Shown here piece after piece: positions 54,266 to 62,801 of a DNA stretch of 64,000 nucleotides. The DNA comes from Duganella sp. CF402. GTDB taxonomy: Bacteria > Pseudomonadota > Gammaproteobacteria > Burkholderiales > Burkholderiaceae_D. A model generated the notes under the pieces. That model was not told where the DNA came from and did not search any database. It worked only from the letters and a program-made list of their open reading frames with translations. Position 1 is the stretch's first letter. The number at the start of each line of letters is the position of its first letter. The stretch lies in assembly GCF_900109645.1 (NCBI RefSeq), contig NZ_FOBG01000001.1, positions 2,011,596-2,075,595 on the forward strand, given 5' to 3'. A program made the translations under genes and the position numbers.

Positions 54266-54291
54266 CGTCCTCCGTAAAATTACGGAGGACG
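54266..54291. promoter_or_regulatory. 26-bp perfect palindrome between kgtP and the kinase operon
   Basis: The arm CGTCCTCCGTAA (54266-54277) is repeated exactly in inverted form at 54280-54291 around an AA centre. Its inner part CCGTAA-AA-TTACGG resembles sites of FixJ/NarL-type regulators. It lies 88 bp from the kgtP start and 55 bp from the kinase start, ideal for a shared activator site. A hairpin role is less likely: there is no T-run. Confidence 0.65.
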
Positions 54292-54345
54292 CCCACACCG
54301 GCGTGCACAACTGTTATTGTTCCCCTATTTGGTCGCGGAGCATCC

Positions 54346-56475
54346 ATGTCCCTCCTGTTCAAGCCGCATTACTGGCGCAGAGCCTTGGCCGTTGCCGGGG
54401 CGCTGGTGCTGATCGTGCTGTCGGGGAACTGGGCCGAACAGCGCGAACGCCAGGCCAAGATGCAAGCCTTGCGCCAGGCCAGCGCGGCCCACGTGCTGGG
54501 ATTGCGCGGGCTGGTGGAAAAACACGATTTCCTGCCCTACGCCGCCGCGCGCCATCCGGAAGTCCAGCAACTGCTGCGCGCGCCGCGCGATGCGGCTTTA
54601 CTGGCGCGCGTGAACCATTACTTTAAGGATTTGCAAACCACCACCGGCGCCGCCGCGCTCTACCTGGTGGACCGCAACGGTATGACGCTGGCGTCCAGCA
54701 ACTGGGATACGCCGTCCAGCTTCGTCGGCGAGTCCTACCGCCAGCGCCCGTATTTCGAAGATGCGCTGAAAGGCGGCCGGGGCCTGTTCTACGGCCTTGG
54801 CCTGACCACCGGCCAGGCCGGTCTGTTCATCGCCGAGCCGGTACGGGTAGGCGCCGACGTGCTGGGCGTCGCCGTGGTCAAGATCAGCCTCGATCCGCTC
54901 GAACAGGTCTGGCAGCGCAGCGGCTACCCGGTGGTGCTGCGCGACAGTCGCGGCATCGTATTCCTGAGCGCGGTGCCGGAATGGCTGTTTCATAGCATCG
55001 CGCCGGTCCCGGCCGCCGACAGCCAGTGGATCAGCGCACACGCGCAATACGGCACGCGCAGCAGCTTCGATGTGCTGCCGTGGAAAATCAATACCGACCA
55101 GGACACGCCCGGCTTCGTCCTGCAAACCTCTATGCAAGGACACAAGGCCAAACTGCTGGCGCTCGATACGGCGCTGCCGGAACTGGGCTGGACCCTCACC
55201 GTCACCGAGGACATGCGCGATGTCCAGCAAGCCAAACAGGCGGCACTGACGCTCGCCACCCTGGCCGCCGCCTTGCTGCTGCTGGCCGTGCTGTACTGGC
55301 GTCTGCGCGAGCGCCGCTACGCCGAGCAGCAAGCGGCGCGATTGGAACTGGAACAGCGGGTCCAGGAACGCACGCGCGACCTGCAGGAAGCCCACTCCCT
55401 GCGCAAGGCGATGGAAGACTCGCTGCTGGTTGGTATCCGCGCGCGTGACCCGGAGGGAAAAATCATGTACGTCAATCCGGCCCTGTGCAACATCGTCGGC
55501 TACAGCGCGGACGAACTGCTGGGGCGCTACCCGCCCTACCCTTACTGGCATCCCGAGGATCTGGAAAAGCAGACGCGCGAAAGCGACGAGGCCTTGCAGG
55601 GCCGCGCCGCGCCCAGCGGTTTCGAATCGCGCATCCGCCACAAGGACGGCCACGATGTCATCACGATGGTCTACACGGCGCCGCTGATCGATGCCGAGGG
55701 CGTGAACCGTGGCTGGCTCAGCTCCGTGGTCGACATCACCGCCCAGAAGCAGGCCGAGGCCCGCCAGCGCGACCAGGAAGTCCGCTTGCAGCGCAGCGCA
55801 CGGCTGGCCAGCGTCGGCGAGATGGCGTCGACGCTGGCGCATGAACTCAACCAGCCGTTGATGGCGCTGTCCAACTTCGCGGTGGCGGCGCGCGCGCTGG
55901 CCGGCCGCGCCTCGCCGGAGATGCTGGCCGGCGCACTGGACGACATCATCGAGCAAGCCAAGCGCGCCAGCGAAATCGTGCGGCGCGTGCGCTCGCTGAT
56001 CAATCCGCAGCGCGGCCACTTTGAGAGCTTTGCCGTTGGCGACATCATCCTGCACGCGGAGGCGCTGCTCAAGCCCGAACTGCAGCGCAGCGGCGTCACG
56101 CTCAAACTGTCGATGGAAGACCCGGCGGCACAGGTACGCGGCGACAAGGTGCTGCTGGAACAGGTGCTGGTCAACCTGATCCACAACGCCGTGCAAGCCA
56201 TGCAGGAGCAGCCGCGCAACCGCCGCTGCATTTCCCTGACCAGCCACTGCGCCGGCGCCAGCCTGCGGATCGCCGTCAGCGACCAAGGGCCAGGTATCCC
56301 GGACGACCAGCTGGAACAAGTGTTCGCGCCCTTCTTCACCACCAAACCGGACGGTCTCGGGCTGGGACTCAATATCTGCCGCACCATTATTGAAGCCCAC
56401 AGCGGTATCATGACGGTCGAAAGCCCCGCCGGCGGCGGCGCCACGTTCTCGTTTACTCTCCCTATCGTGCCATGA
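54346..56475 (+). CDS. DctB-type sensor histidine kinase with extra PAS domain
   Basis: 709 residues from ATG 54346 with GGAG five bases upstream. An N-terminal membrane helix, a large periplasmic PDC/Cache sensor (AALYLVDRNGMTLASSNWDT, FVGESYRQRPYFEDALKG) and a second helix near residue 310 give the DctB topology. A coiled coil (ARLELEQRVQERTRDLQEAH), a PAS domain and the kinase core with AHELNQPLMALSNF and PFFTTKPDGLGLGLNICRTI follow. DctB proteins sense C4-dicarboxylates; with kgtP adjacent, 2-oxoglutarate is the likely signal. The regulator overlaps it by 4 bp. Confidence 0.92.
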   Translation: MSLLFKPHYWRRALAVAGALVLIVLSGNWAEQRERQAKMQALRQASAAHVLGLRGLVEKHDFLPYAAARHPEVQQLLRAPRDAALLARVNHYFKDLQTTTGAAALYLVDRNGMTLASSNWDTPSSFVGESYRQRPYFEDALKGGRGLFYGLGLTTGQAGLFIAEPVRVGADVLGVAVVKISLDPLEQVWQRSGYPVVLRDSRGIVFLSAVPEWLFHSIAPVPAADSQWISAHAQYGTRSSFDVLPWKINTDQDTPGFVLQTSMQGHKAKLLALDTALPELGWTLTVTEDMRDVQQAKQAALTLATLAAALLLLAVLYWRLRERRYAEQQAARLELEQRVQERTRDLQEAHSLRKAMEDSLLVGIRARDPEGKIMYVNPALCNIVGYSADELLGRYPPYPYWHPEDLEKQTRESDEALQGRAAPSGFESRIRHKDGHDVITMVYTAPLIDAEGVNRGWLSSVVDITAQKQAEARQRDQEVRLQRSARLASVGEMASTLAHELNQPLMALSNFAVAARALAGRASPEMLAGALDDIIEQAKRASEIVRRVRSLINPQRGHFESFAVGDIILHAEALLKPELQRSGVTLKLSMEDPAAQVRGDKVLLEQVLVNLIHNAVQAMQEQPRNRRCISLTSHCAGASLRIAVSDQGPGIPDDQLEQVFAPFFTTKPDGLGLGLNICRTIIEAHSGIMTVESPAGGGATFSFTLPIVP

Positions 56476-57071
56476 AAGACGCTCCCCTCACCCTCTACGT
56501 TGTCGACGATGACGAAGCCCTGCGCCGCTCGCTGCTGCTCCTGCTGTTTTCGCAGGGGCTGGCAGTGCAGGCGTTTGCATCCGGCGAGGCGTTTCTGGAA
56601 GCGGTCGACCTGCGCCAGCCGGGCTGCGTGATCCTCGATCTGCGCATGGGCGCCATGAGCGGGCTGACCGTGTTTGAGCAGATACGCAGCACGCACAGCC
56701 CGCTGGTGACCTTGTTCCTGTCCGGCCACGGCGACATTCCGACCGCGCTGGAAGCGGTGCGGCGCGGCGCCTACGACTGGGTGCAGAAGCCGGACACCCA
56801 GCAACTGCTGGACAAGCTGCCCGCCGCCATCGTCGAAGCGCGCGCACGCGGCCAGGCCCAGCGCATGTGGGAAGACCTCACCGCGCGCGAACGCGAAGTC
56901 GCGCGGCTAGTCGGGCTGGGACAGCCGAACAAGGAAATCGCGCGGGTGCTGGTGCCGCCCTGCGGCCCGCGCTCGGTGGAAACCCATCGGGCCAACATCT
57001 TCAACAAACTGCAGTGCGCCAACGACAACGAGCTGGGCCGCTGGCTGGCGGCCCATTCTTGGCTGGAGTGA
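56472..57071 (+). CDS. FixJ/DctR-type response regulator
   Basis: 199 residues. The receiver has LTLYVVDDDEALRRSLLLLL with the phospho-acceptor in CVILDLRMGAMSG, and the LuxR-type HTH reads LTAREREVARLVGLGQPNKE. In the recognition region IARVLVPPCGPRSVETHRAN there are two or so extra residues (PPCG) compared with the usual turn, which is atypical but may be tolerated. ATGA overlap couples it to the kinase. It probably activates kgtP through the nearby palindrome. Confidence 0.92.
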   Translation: MKDAPLTLYVVDDDEALRRSLLLLLFSQGLAVQAFASGEAFLEAVDLRQPGCVILDLRMGAMSGLTVFEQIRSTHSPLVTLFLSGHGDIPTALEAVRRGAYDWVQKPDTQQLLDKLPAAIVEARARGQAQRMWEDLTAREREVARLVGLGQPNKEIARVLVPPCGPRSVETHRANIFNKLQCANDNELGRWLAAHSWLE

Positions 57072-57074
57072 GTT

Positions 57075-57086
57075 CCACTATAGTGG
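57075..57086. promoter_or_regulatory. 12-bp perfect palindrome CCACTATAGTGG
   Basis: This palindrome sits 3 bp after the response regulator stop and about 55 bp upstream of the PEP-CTERM gene start. It may be an operator for the downstream operon. No regulator can be assigned. Confidence 0.3.
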
Positions 57087-57140
57087 TATGATGCACAACA
57101 AAGGTTAATATTTTAACTATTAAACTGCTATCGAGAAGCC

Positions 57141-57935
57141 ATGACGCCACCATCCAGTCCCCTCCCCTCGTCCTATAAAGGCAGCGCCGCCGCATTGCTG
57201 GCGTTAAGTGCCGCGCATGCCAGTGCGAATGTCGTCGTCGTTCCTGCGCAAACGTTCATCGACGTGCCGACGCCGGTCGCTGGGCAAGATTCAAGCTACA
57301 GCCTCACCTTCGATGTCGATCACAACGGCACGGTTGATCTTACCTATTCCCGCGAGATTTTTTACGTTGGCATGACCCAGCCTCCGTCCTCCGGCATCGC
57401 GCCGCAACCGATGTACAACACCTTCAGCTACCTCAGCGCCGGCCTGGGCGTGGCCGATCCGCTCGCTCCCGGGACCCTGATCGGGCCGTCGCTGGCATGG
57501 ACGCCAACCTCGCAGCTGGGGCATACGGTGGACGATCAGCACTACTCCAGCGTCCTGTCCAACGCTCCCGGCTGCAAGAACGCTTGCACCACGATGGTAG
57601 GCGGCCGCATCACACTCAGTTATCAGGATTCGGTGACGAAGAACCCGCTTTATGAGGGGATCAGCCAGTACAACTATATCCCGTTCTCGTTTTTTGATGG
57701 GGAGCATACCGACTATGGATGGGTGAAGGTGACTGGCTACCTGGGCAACCAGGTAATTCTGATCGATACCATCGCCTACGATGACAGCGGCGCATTCATC
57801 CACGCCGGCGAATTCACCAGCACGGTACCCGAGCCTTCCTCGCTGGCCATGTTGGCCACCGGCCTGGCCGGCCTGGCAGTGTATCGCCGCGCCGCGCCGG
57901 CTGCACGCCGCCGCAAACCGAAGACCCCGGATTGA
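57141..57935 (+). CDS. PEP-CTERM-sorted secreted protein
   Basis: 264 residues. The N-terminus has a weak signal peptide (AAALLALSAAHASANVVV), then an acidic, beta-rich middle (YSLTFDVDHNGTVDLTYSRE) with DVDHNG, a calcium-loop-like stretch. The end is a full PEP-CTERM tail: VPEPSSLAMLATGLAGLAVY at about residues 229-248 followed by RRAAPAARRRK. EpsH-type exosortase would cut near PEP and attach the protein to extracellular polymer. No exosortase gene is in the window. Its stop overlaps the next gene's start. Confidence 0.88.
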   Translation: MTPPSSPLPSSYKGSAAALLALSAAHASANVVVVPAQTFIDVPTPVAGQDSSYSLTFDVDHNGTVDLTYSREIFYVGMTQPPSSGIAPQPMYNTFSYLSAGLGVADPLAPGTLIGPSLAWTPTSQLGHTVDDQHYSSVLSNAPGCKNACTTMVGGRITLSYQDSVTKNPLYEGISQYNYIPFSFFDGEHTDYGWVKVTGYLGNQVILIDTIAYDDSGAFIHAGEFTSTVPEPSSLAMLATGLAGLAVYRRAAPAARRRKPKTPD

Positions 57936-58813
57936 CGCTGCAAGCCGCTGTGCAAGTACGCATCGCGCGCGGCGCCGAGGTCGACCTTGCCTTCGGGCTG
58001 ATGCCCCACGTCGCCAACCAGGGCGTCCCGCCCGCAGGCATCCTGATCGCCGCAGACGCTGAAGACCAGGTCGCCGGGGTGGCGGCGTTTTCGCTGCTGG
58101 GCCGCGATCACCAGCTGCCCGGCCTGCGCGCCCATCTGTTTGTCCTGCCCTCGCAACGCCGGCGTGGCGTGGGCCGCACCCTGCTGCGCGGCCTTGCCGC
58201 CGAGGCGGCGCAATGGGATGTGGACTACCTGCAAAGCTGGCAGGAATGGAGCGATGACGAGCCGCCCGCTTTCCTGCTGCACCTGGGCGCGCAACGGCTG
58301 CGCACGCTCCACTATTTCGAGGCCGACGCCGCCGCCGGCCACCACCATTGCAGCGCATTTCTGGCCCGCCTTCGCGACACCGGCCGCATTCCGCCCGGCG
58401 TGCGGACCGAAAACCTGCAGCCGCATCACTGGCCGGCCGCCGCGCAACTGTATGCGCTGCACAGCCGCACCGCCGCCACGGCGCTGCAAGATCACCTGGC
58501 AGCGACTTGCGCCGATACGCAGAACGCCGCCCTGTCGTTCGTCCTGATGCTGGGGGAAGAGCTGATCGGCTTGCTGCTCAGCCAGCGCGACCAGGGCTTG
58601 CCCGGCGTCGACTTGTGGATCACCCATCCCCGCTACCGTCACGGCTGGCCGGCGCTGATGCTGCTGCAGGCGGCCAGCGTCGTCATGCTGGAACGCGGCC
58701 TGCCGCGCTGCCGCTTTCACTGCAACGACGAGTCGCGCGCCACGCTGGGCATGGCGCGCCGCGCCGGCGCCGAATTGCTCCATTCCCGTTCCAGCTATGC
58801 CCTTGCCATCTAA
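57932..58813 (+). CDS. double GNAT-fold acetyltransferase-like protein
   Basis: 293 residues from TTG 57932, overlapping the PEP-CTERM stop by 4 bp (TTGA). The first half has a good acetyl-CoA loop, HLFVLPSQRRRGVGRTLLRG; the second half is a degenerate repeat (GVDLWITHPRYRHGWPALML). Tandem GNAT proteins of this size acetylate antibiotics, peptides or amino sugars. The translational overlap with a surface protein and a phosphodiesterase gene suggests a common envelope task. Substrate unknown. Confidence 0.78.
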   Translation: MTLQAAVQVRIARGAEVDLAFGLMPHVANQGVPPAGILIAADAEDQVAGVAAFSLLGRDHQLPGLRAHLFVLPSQRRRGVGRTLLRGLAAEAAQWDVDYLQSWQEWSDDEPPAFLLHLGAQRLRTLHYFEADAAAGHHHCSAFLARLRDTGRIPPGVRTENLQPHHWPAAAQLYALHSRTAATALQDHLAATCADTQNAALSFVLMLGEELIGLLLSQRDQGLPGVDLWITHPRYRHGWPALMLLQAASVVMLERGLPRCRFHCNDESRATLGMARRAGAELLHSRSSYALAI

Positions 58814-60593
58814 ACGCTTCGTCATGCTGGCCATCGACGGCATGGACTGGCACCGCTTGCAGCAACTGGCGGACCGTGGCCTGCTGCCGATGATCTCGTC
58901 GCTGATAGAGGCCGGCGCGTGCGGCTGGCTGGACTTTCCACCGTCGCCCTGTGCCGACAGCGGCTGGGCCAGCGTCGCCAGCGGCGTGCTGCCCGACCGG
59001 CACGGATTGCTGCATGCGCTGGCGCCATTGCCGCAATCGCTATTCCTGCGTCCGGCAGGCGATCTGCCCTTGCGCACCCCGGCCGTGTGGCATTGGGCCG
59101 ATGACGCGGGCCTGCCCACTGCCGTGGTGGGCTGGCCCGCCACCCACGGCTTACAGCTGCGTCATGGCTATGTGCTGGCGGCCGGACTGGAAGCGGGCCT
59201 GAACGGAGATGGCTGGGCCTGGCCGCTGGCGCCGCAGGCCGTCCATCCCCCGGCATTGCGCGACCTGGTGCACGAGGCGCGCGTGGCGCCCGATGAAATC
59301 AGGCCCGGCGATACCGACTTCCTGTTGGCCGGCTTCCCGCCGGCGACCAGGGCCTTGCTGGCGGCCCCGATGGCGGCCGCGCTGGCGCAGTGCGCCACCC
59401 TGCACGCACTCGGCACTGCCATGATCGAACAGCACCGTGCCGGCGGCCTCGTGCTGCGGCTGAAATTGCCGGCGGCCGTGCAAGCGCTGCTGGCCGGTCA
59501 GGCCGATACCGCTGCGGTAGAACTGAGCATCGCGCGCAGCTATCAATTTCTCGACCTGATTTGTGGCCGCTACTTCCAGCTATTGGGTCCCGCTACGGCC
59601 TGGGCCCTGATGTCGAACGGCGCCGGCCTGAATGACGGCTTCGTCGTCATGGCCGGCCCCGGCATCGCGCGCGACCGCAACATCGGCTCGCTCGGCGCGT
59701 GCGATGTGCTGCCGACACTGGCGGCCGGCATTGGCCTGCCCGTGCCCGCCAACCTGGACGGCGATCCGATCGACGAGGTGTTTGCCTCCCCGCGCCGCGC
59801 CGTGATTGCGGCCAGTGCGGTATTGCCGCCGCCGCTGCGGCCCGAGGACATTCCTGTCACACCGGAGGCGCCATTGTTTGATACCCAGCTATTCGAGCGG
59901 GAGGGGCTGCCCATGCCGGACTATGCCGTGCAGCAGGCTTTCGCGGCCGAGGCCGAATGCGCCACCCTGTTTGCGCTGGCCACCACCACCATCCATCGGG
60001 GCCTGCGTGCGCAGGCCATCGCACAGTTGCGCCGCCTGGCGACACGCTTTCCGCACGCCTTGAACGTGCGGGTGTCGCTGGCGGAACAACTGCTGCTGGC
60101 CGGCGAGCTCGCCGCTTGCGAAGCGCTGGTCAGCGCCTTTCCCCTGCTACAGCTGGAGCAGCAATGGGCCGACGCCGTGTACGGCATCCTGGCCCTGCTC
60201 AAAGGCGATCACCATCAAGCGCAGCAGCGGCTGACCGCGTTGACCGGGCTCGAGCGCCCGCCGGTCAATCCGCATCTGTGGCTGGGTCGCATGCACCAGC
60301 AGCAGTCCGCCTGGCCGCAGGCGCTGGCCAGTTTTGAAGCTGCCGTCATTCAGTGTCCGCAGGATGCCGAAACATGGCTGGGTCTGGGGCGTGCCGCCAT
60401 GAAGTGCGGCACGGCGCAGAAAGCCGTCGAAGCGTTTGGCCACGCGGTCAGCCTGCAGCCGCGTTCAGCCGAGGCCCTGAGCGGCCTGGCGGCAGCGTGC
60501 GAAGCCAGCGGCGATCACGCCCGCGCCGCCAGCGCCCGCACACGTGCCATGCGTTGCAACCCTGCGACCCTGGCCCGCAGCCTGGGCGCATGA
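58797..60593 (+). CDS. alkaline-phosphatase-superfamily phosphodiesterase-like protein with C-terminal TPR repeats
   Basis: 598 residues. The N-terminal domain shows the type I phosphodiesterase start RFVMLAIDGMDWHRLQQLAD and SGWASVASGVLPDRHGL in the nucleophile region, then GFVVMAGPGI and CDVLPTLAAGIGLPVP, all family landmarks. From about residue 400 TPR-like helices follow (HLWLGRMHQQQSAWPQALAS, DAETWLGLGRAAMKCGTAQK). The nucleophile position is Ser or lost rather than Thr, so catalysis needs checking. There is no signal peptide. It overlaps the GNAT gene by 17 bp, third gene in the operon. Confidence 0.8.
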   Translation: MPLPSKRFVMLAIDGMDWHRLQQLADRGLLPMISSLIEAGACGWLDFPPSPCADSGWASVASGVLPDRHGLLHALAPLPQSLFLRPAGDLPLRTPAVWHWADDAGLPTAVVGWPATHGLQLRHGYVLAAGLEAGLNGDGWAWPLAPQAVHPPALRDLVHEARVAPDEIRPGDTDFLLAGFPPATRALLAAPMAAALAQCATLHALGTAMIEQHRAGGLVLRLKLPAAVQALLAGQADTAAVELSIARSYQFLDLICGRYFQLLGPATAWALMSNGAGLNDGFVVMAGPGIARDRNIGSLGACDVLPTLAAGIGLPVPANLDGDPIDEVFASPRRAVIAASAVLPPPLRPEDIPVTPEAPLFDTQLFEREGLPMPDYAVQQAFAAEAECATLFALATTTIHRGLRAQAIAQLRRLATRFPHALNVRVSLAEQLLLAGELAACEALVSAFPLLQLEQQWADAVYGILALLKGDHHQAQQRLTALTGLERPPVNPHLWLGRMHQQQSAWPQALASFEAAVIQCPQDAETWLGLGRAAMKCGTAQKAVEAFGHAVSLQPRSAEALSGLAAACEASGDHARAASARTRAMRCNPATLARSLGA

Positions 60594-60718
60594 CACGTTG
60601 CGAACGATTCGGCACTGTCAGCAGTAACTGATCAACGCAGCGGTGCCAGCAGCAAGGCGGCCGACTGGAACAGCTGCGGCCGCATCCTGCTTTACTCCGA
60701 CTGAGCAGGCTATCGGGA

Positions 60719-62434
60719 TTACAGCGCGATATCCGGCACTTTTTTCACCAGTCCCGGCTTCTCGGACGGGGCGGCAGCCGGCGCGTAACCCGCCAGGCTT
60801 GGCGAGGCGATCGCCAGTTGCAAAGTGTCAGCGGTAGCAGCCCATTCGCTCACCAGCAGTTCCGGATTCTCGTTGAGCTTCTGGCCGTAGGTCGGCACGA
60901 TTTCGCGTATCTTGCCGCGCCAGGCGGCGGTCTTCATCCGGTCGGGGAACACTTTCTCCAGCAGCGACAGCATGATTGCCGGCGAAGTCGAGCCGCCCGG
61001 CGAAGCACCCAGCAAGGCCGACACCGAGCGGTCGGCGGACACCACCACCTCGGTGCCCAGCTTGAGCACGCCGCCCTGCCCCGGCACGTTCTTGATGATT
61101 TGCACGCGCTGGCCGGCCTGCCACAAGCGCCAGTCCTCGTCCTTCGCCTCAGGCATGTAGCGGCGCAGGGCGGCCATCTTTTCCTCTTTGGACAGTTCCA
61201 GCTGCTGCGCCAGGTATTTGACCAGTGCAAATTCATGCATGCCTACCTGCAGCTGCGGAACGATATTCGACGGCGACGTCGCCTTGGCCATATCGAAGTA
61301 GGAACCGTTCTTGAGGAACTTGCTGGACCACGTCGCAAACGGGCCGAACAGCAGCACCGTTTTACCATCCAGCACGCGGGTGTCCAGATGCGGCACCGAC
61401 ATTGGCGGCGAGCCGGTGTCGGCCAGGCCGTACACCTTGGCCAGGTGGCGCGAGGTGATCTGCGGATTTTCCGTGACCAGGAATTCCCCGCCCACCGGGA
61501 AGCCGCCATATTGCTTGGCCTCGGGTATGCCCGACAGCTGCAGCAGCGGCAGCGCCGCACCACCCGCGCCGATGAAGATGTGGCGCGCATCCACCGTCTG
61601 CACCTTCGACTTGTCCTTGATGTCGAAGGCGGACACCCGCCACGAGCCATCATCGTTGCGCGTGATCGAGCGCACTTCAAAGGCGGTCGAAATCTTCACG
61701 CCGTGTTGGTTGAGGTGCTGGTAGAACTGGCGGGTGATCGCACCCAGGTTGACGTCAGTGCCCAGCGGCGAACGGGTGGCGGTCACGACCTCTTCCGGCT
61801 TGCGGCCTTCCATCATGATGGGAATCCACTGCTTGATCTGGACCGGGTCGGTGCTCATTTCCATGCCGGCGAACAGCGGCGACGCCTTCAGCGCCTCGAC
61901 CCGCTTGCGGATGAACGCGCGATTTTCCTCGCCAAAGACCAGATTCATATGCGGCGTCGAATTGATGAATTCACGCGGATTGCCCAGCACGCCCTTGCGC
62001 ACCTGGTGCGACCAGAACTGGCGGGAGATCTGGAAATTCTCATTGATCTCCACCGCCTTGGCAATCTGCACCTTGCCCTTGTCGTCCATCGGGGTGTAGT
62101 TCAGTTCGCACAACGCCGAGTGGCCGGTGCCGGCGTTGTTCCAGCCGTTGGAGCTTTCCTCCGCCACCTTGTCGAGCCGCTCGAACACCTCAAATGTCCA
62201 GCCCGGCTCCAGCTCGGCCAGGTACACGCCAAGCGTTGCGCTCATGATGCCGCCGCCAATCAGCAGCACATCCACTTTGCGATCCGCCTTGTCGGCGCGG
62301 AACTGGCCGCCGAACAGGACCGAGTAACCGCCCCATACGGCTGCGGCGCCAACCGCCGCCCCGATAAACTGGCGGCGCGAGAAGCGACGGCCTTTGGCGG
62401 CCACGTCCGCATTATTGTTACTGGATGGGCTCAT
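60719..62434 (-). CDS. mqo: malate:quinone oxidoreductase with Tat-type signal sequence
   Basis: 571 residues. FAD-binding start VDVLLIGGGIMSATLGVYLA, then SSNGWNNAGTGHSALCELNY, IFIGAGGAALPLLQLSGI and GASPGGSTSPAIMLSLLEKV define MQO. It oxidises malate to oxaloacetate and gives electrons to quinone. The first 45 residues are unusual: RRFSRRQFIGAAVGAAAVWG is a twin-arginine signal with SRRQFIG followed by a hydrophobic stretch, so the enzyme may face the periplasm. Classical MQO is cytoplasmic-side. AGAGGAT precedes the ATG. Confidence 0.93.
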   Translation of the reverse strand: MSPSSNNNADVAAKGRRFSRRQFIGAAVGAAAVWGGYSVLFGGQFRADKADRKVDVLLIGGGIMSATLGVYLAELEPGWTFEVFERLDKVAEESSNGWNNAGTGHSALCELNYTPMDDKGKVQIAKAVEINENFQISRQFWSHQVRKGVLGNPREFINSTPHMNLVFGEENRAFIRKRVEALKASPLFAGMEMSTDPVQIKQWIPIMMEGRKPEEVVTATRSPLGTDVNLGAITRQFYQHLNQHGVKISTAFEVRSITRNDDGSWRVSAFDIKDKSKVQTVDARHIFIGAGGAALPLLQLSGIPEAKQYGGFPVGGEFLVTENPQITSRHLAKVYGLADTGSPPMSVPHLDTRVLDGKTVLLFGPFATWSSKFLKNGSYFDMAKATSPSNIVPQLQVGMHEFALVKYLAQQLELSKEEKMAALRRYMPEAKDEDWRLWQAGQRVQIIKNVPGQGGVLKLGTEVVVSADRSVSALLGASPGGSTSPAIMLSLLEKVFPDRMKTAAWRGKIREIVPTYGQKLNENPELLVSEWAATADTLQLAIASPSLAGYAPAAAPSEKPGLVKKVPDIAL

Positions 62435-62801
62435 GGATTTATCCTCTTGAAAAATTTTGAAACGACGGGCGACCGCAAGCGCCAGCGGTGGACGCTATTC
62501 GGCGCTGCTGCCTTGATGGCGGGCGCGGTACTAATCGTCCATCTTGTGGACGATGTCTCCGGATGACAGGAATGTTTTGGCGCGTGCGTCTGGCGTTAGC
62601 CCGCACACGATTGTCTTGGCCGGCATCTTAAATGACGCCAGACGGTTGAGCCATTGTGGTTAACCGACATGTTACAAAAGCAGGCAATAACGGGGCGCGC
62701 GACTGCTTTGTTCACGCGAGCGTGATTATTCATTTGCGAACACGCCGTGCTGTCAAGAAGTGGACGCCGGCTGCTTGCGAAGCATGGTGGCAGGATCTGG
62801 A
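62435..62801. other. 367-bp intergenic region without a recognised gene
   Basis: It must hold the mqo promoter. On the plus strand about 62467-62566 reads RKRQRWTLFGAAALMAGAVL then IVHLVDDVSG and a stop, which looks like a membrane-tail fragment of an unknown protein without start. AT content rises towards 62650. Small ORFs here lack Shine-Dalgarno sites and I do not call them genes. Confidence 0.4.

Noticed and set aside
54598..56400. 600-codon minus-strand open frame
   Set aside because: Shadow of the DctB-like kinase; His/Arg/Gln-rich without structure.
60686..60712. CCTGCT/AGCAGG hairpin between the TPR gene and mqo
   Set aside because: A long loop and no T-run, so neither terminator nor operator is convincing.
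60818..62566. 582-codon plus-strand open frame
   Set aside because: Shadow of mqo. Only its last 30 residues, outside mqo, look membrane-like, and these are mentioned under the intergenic region.
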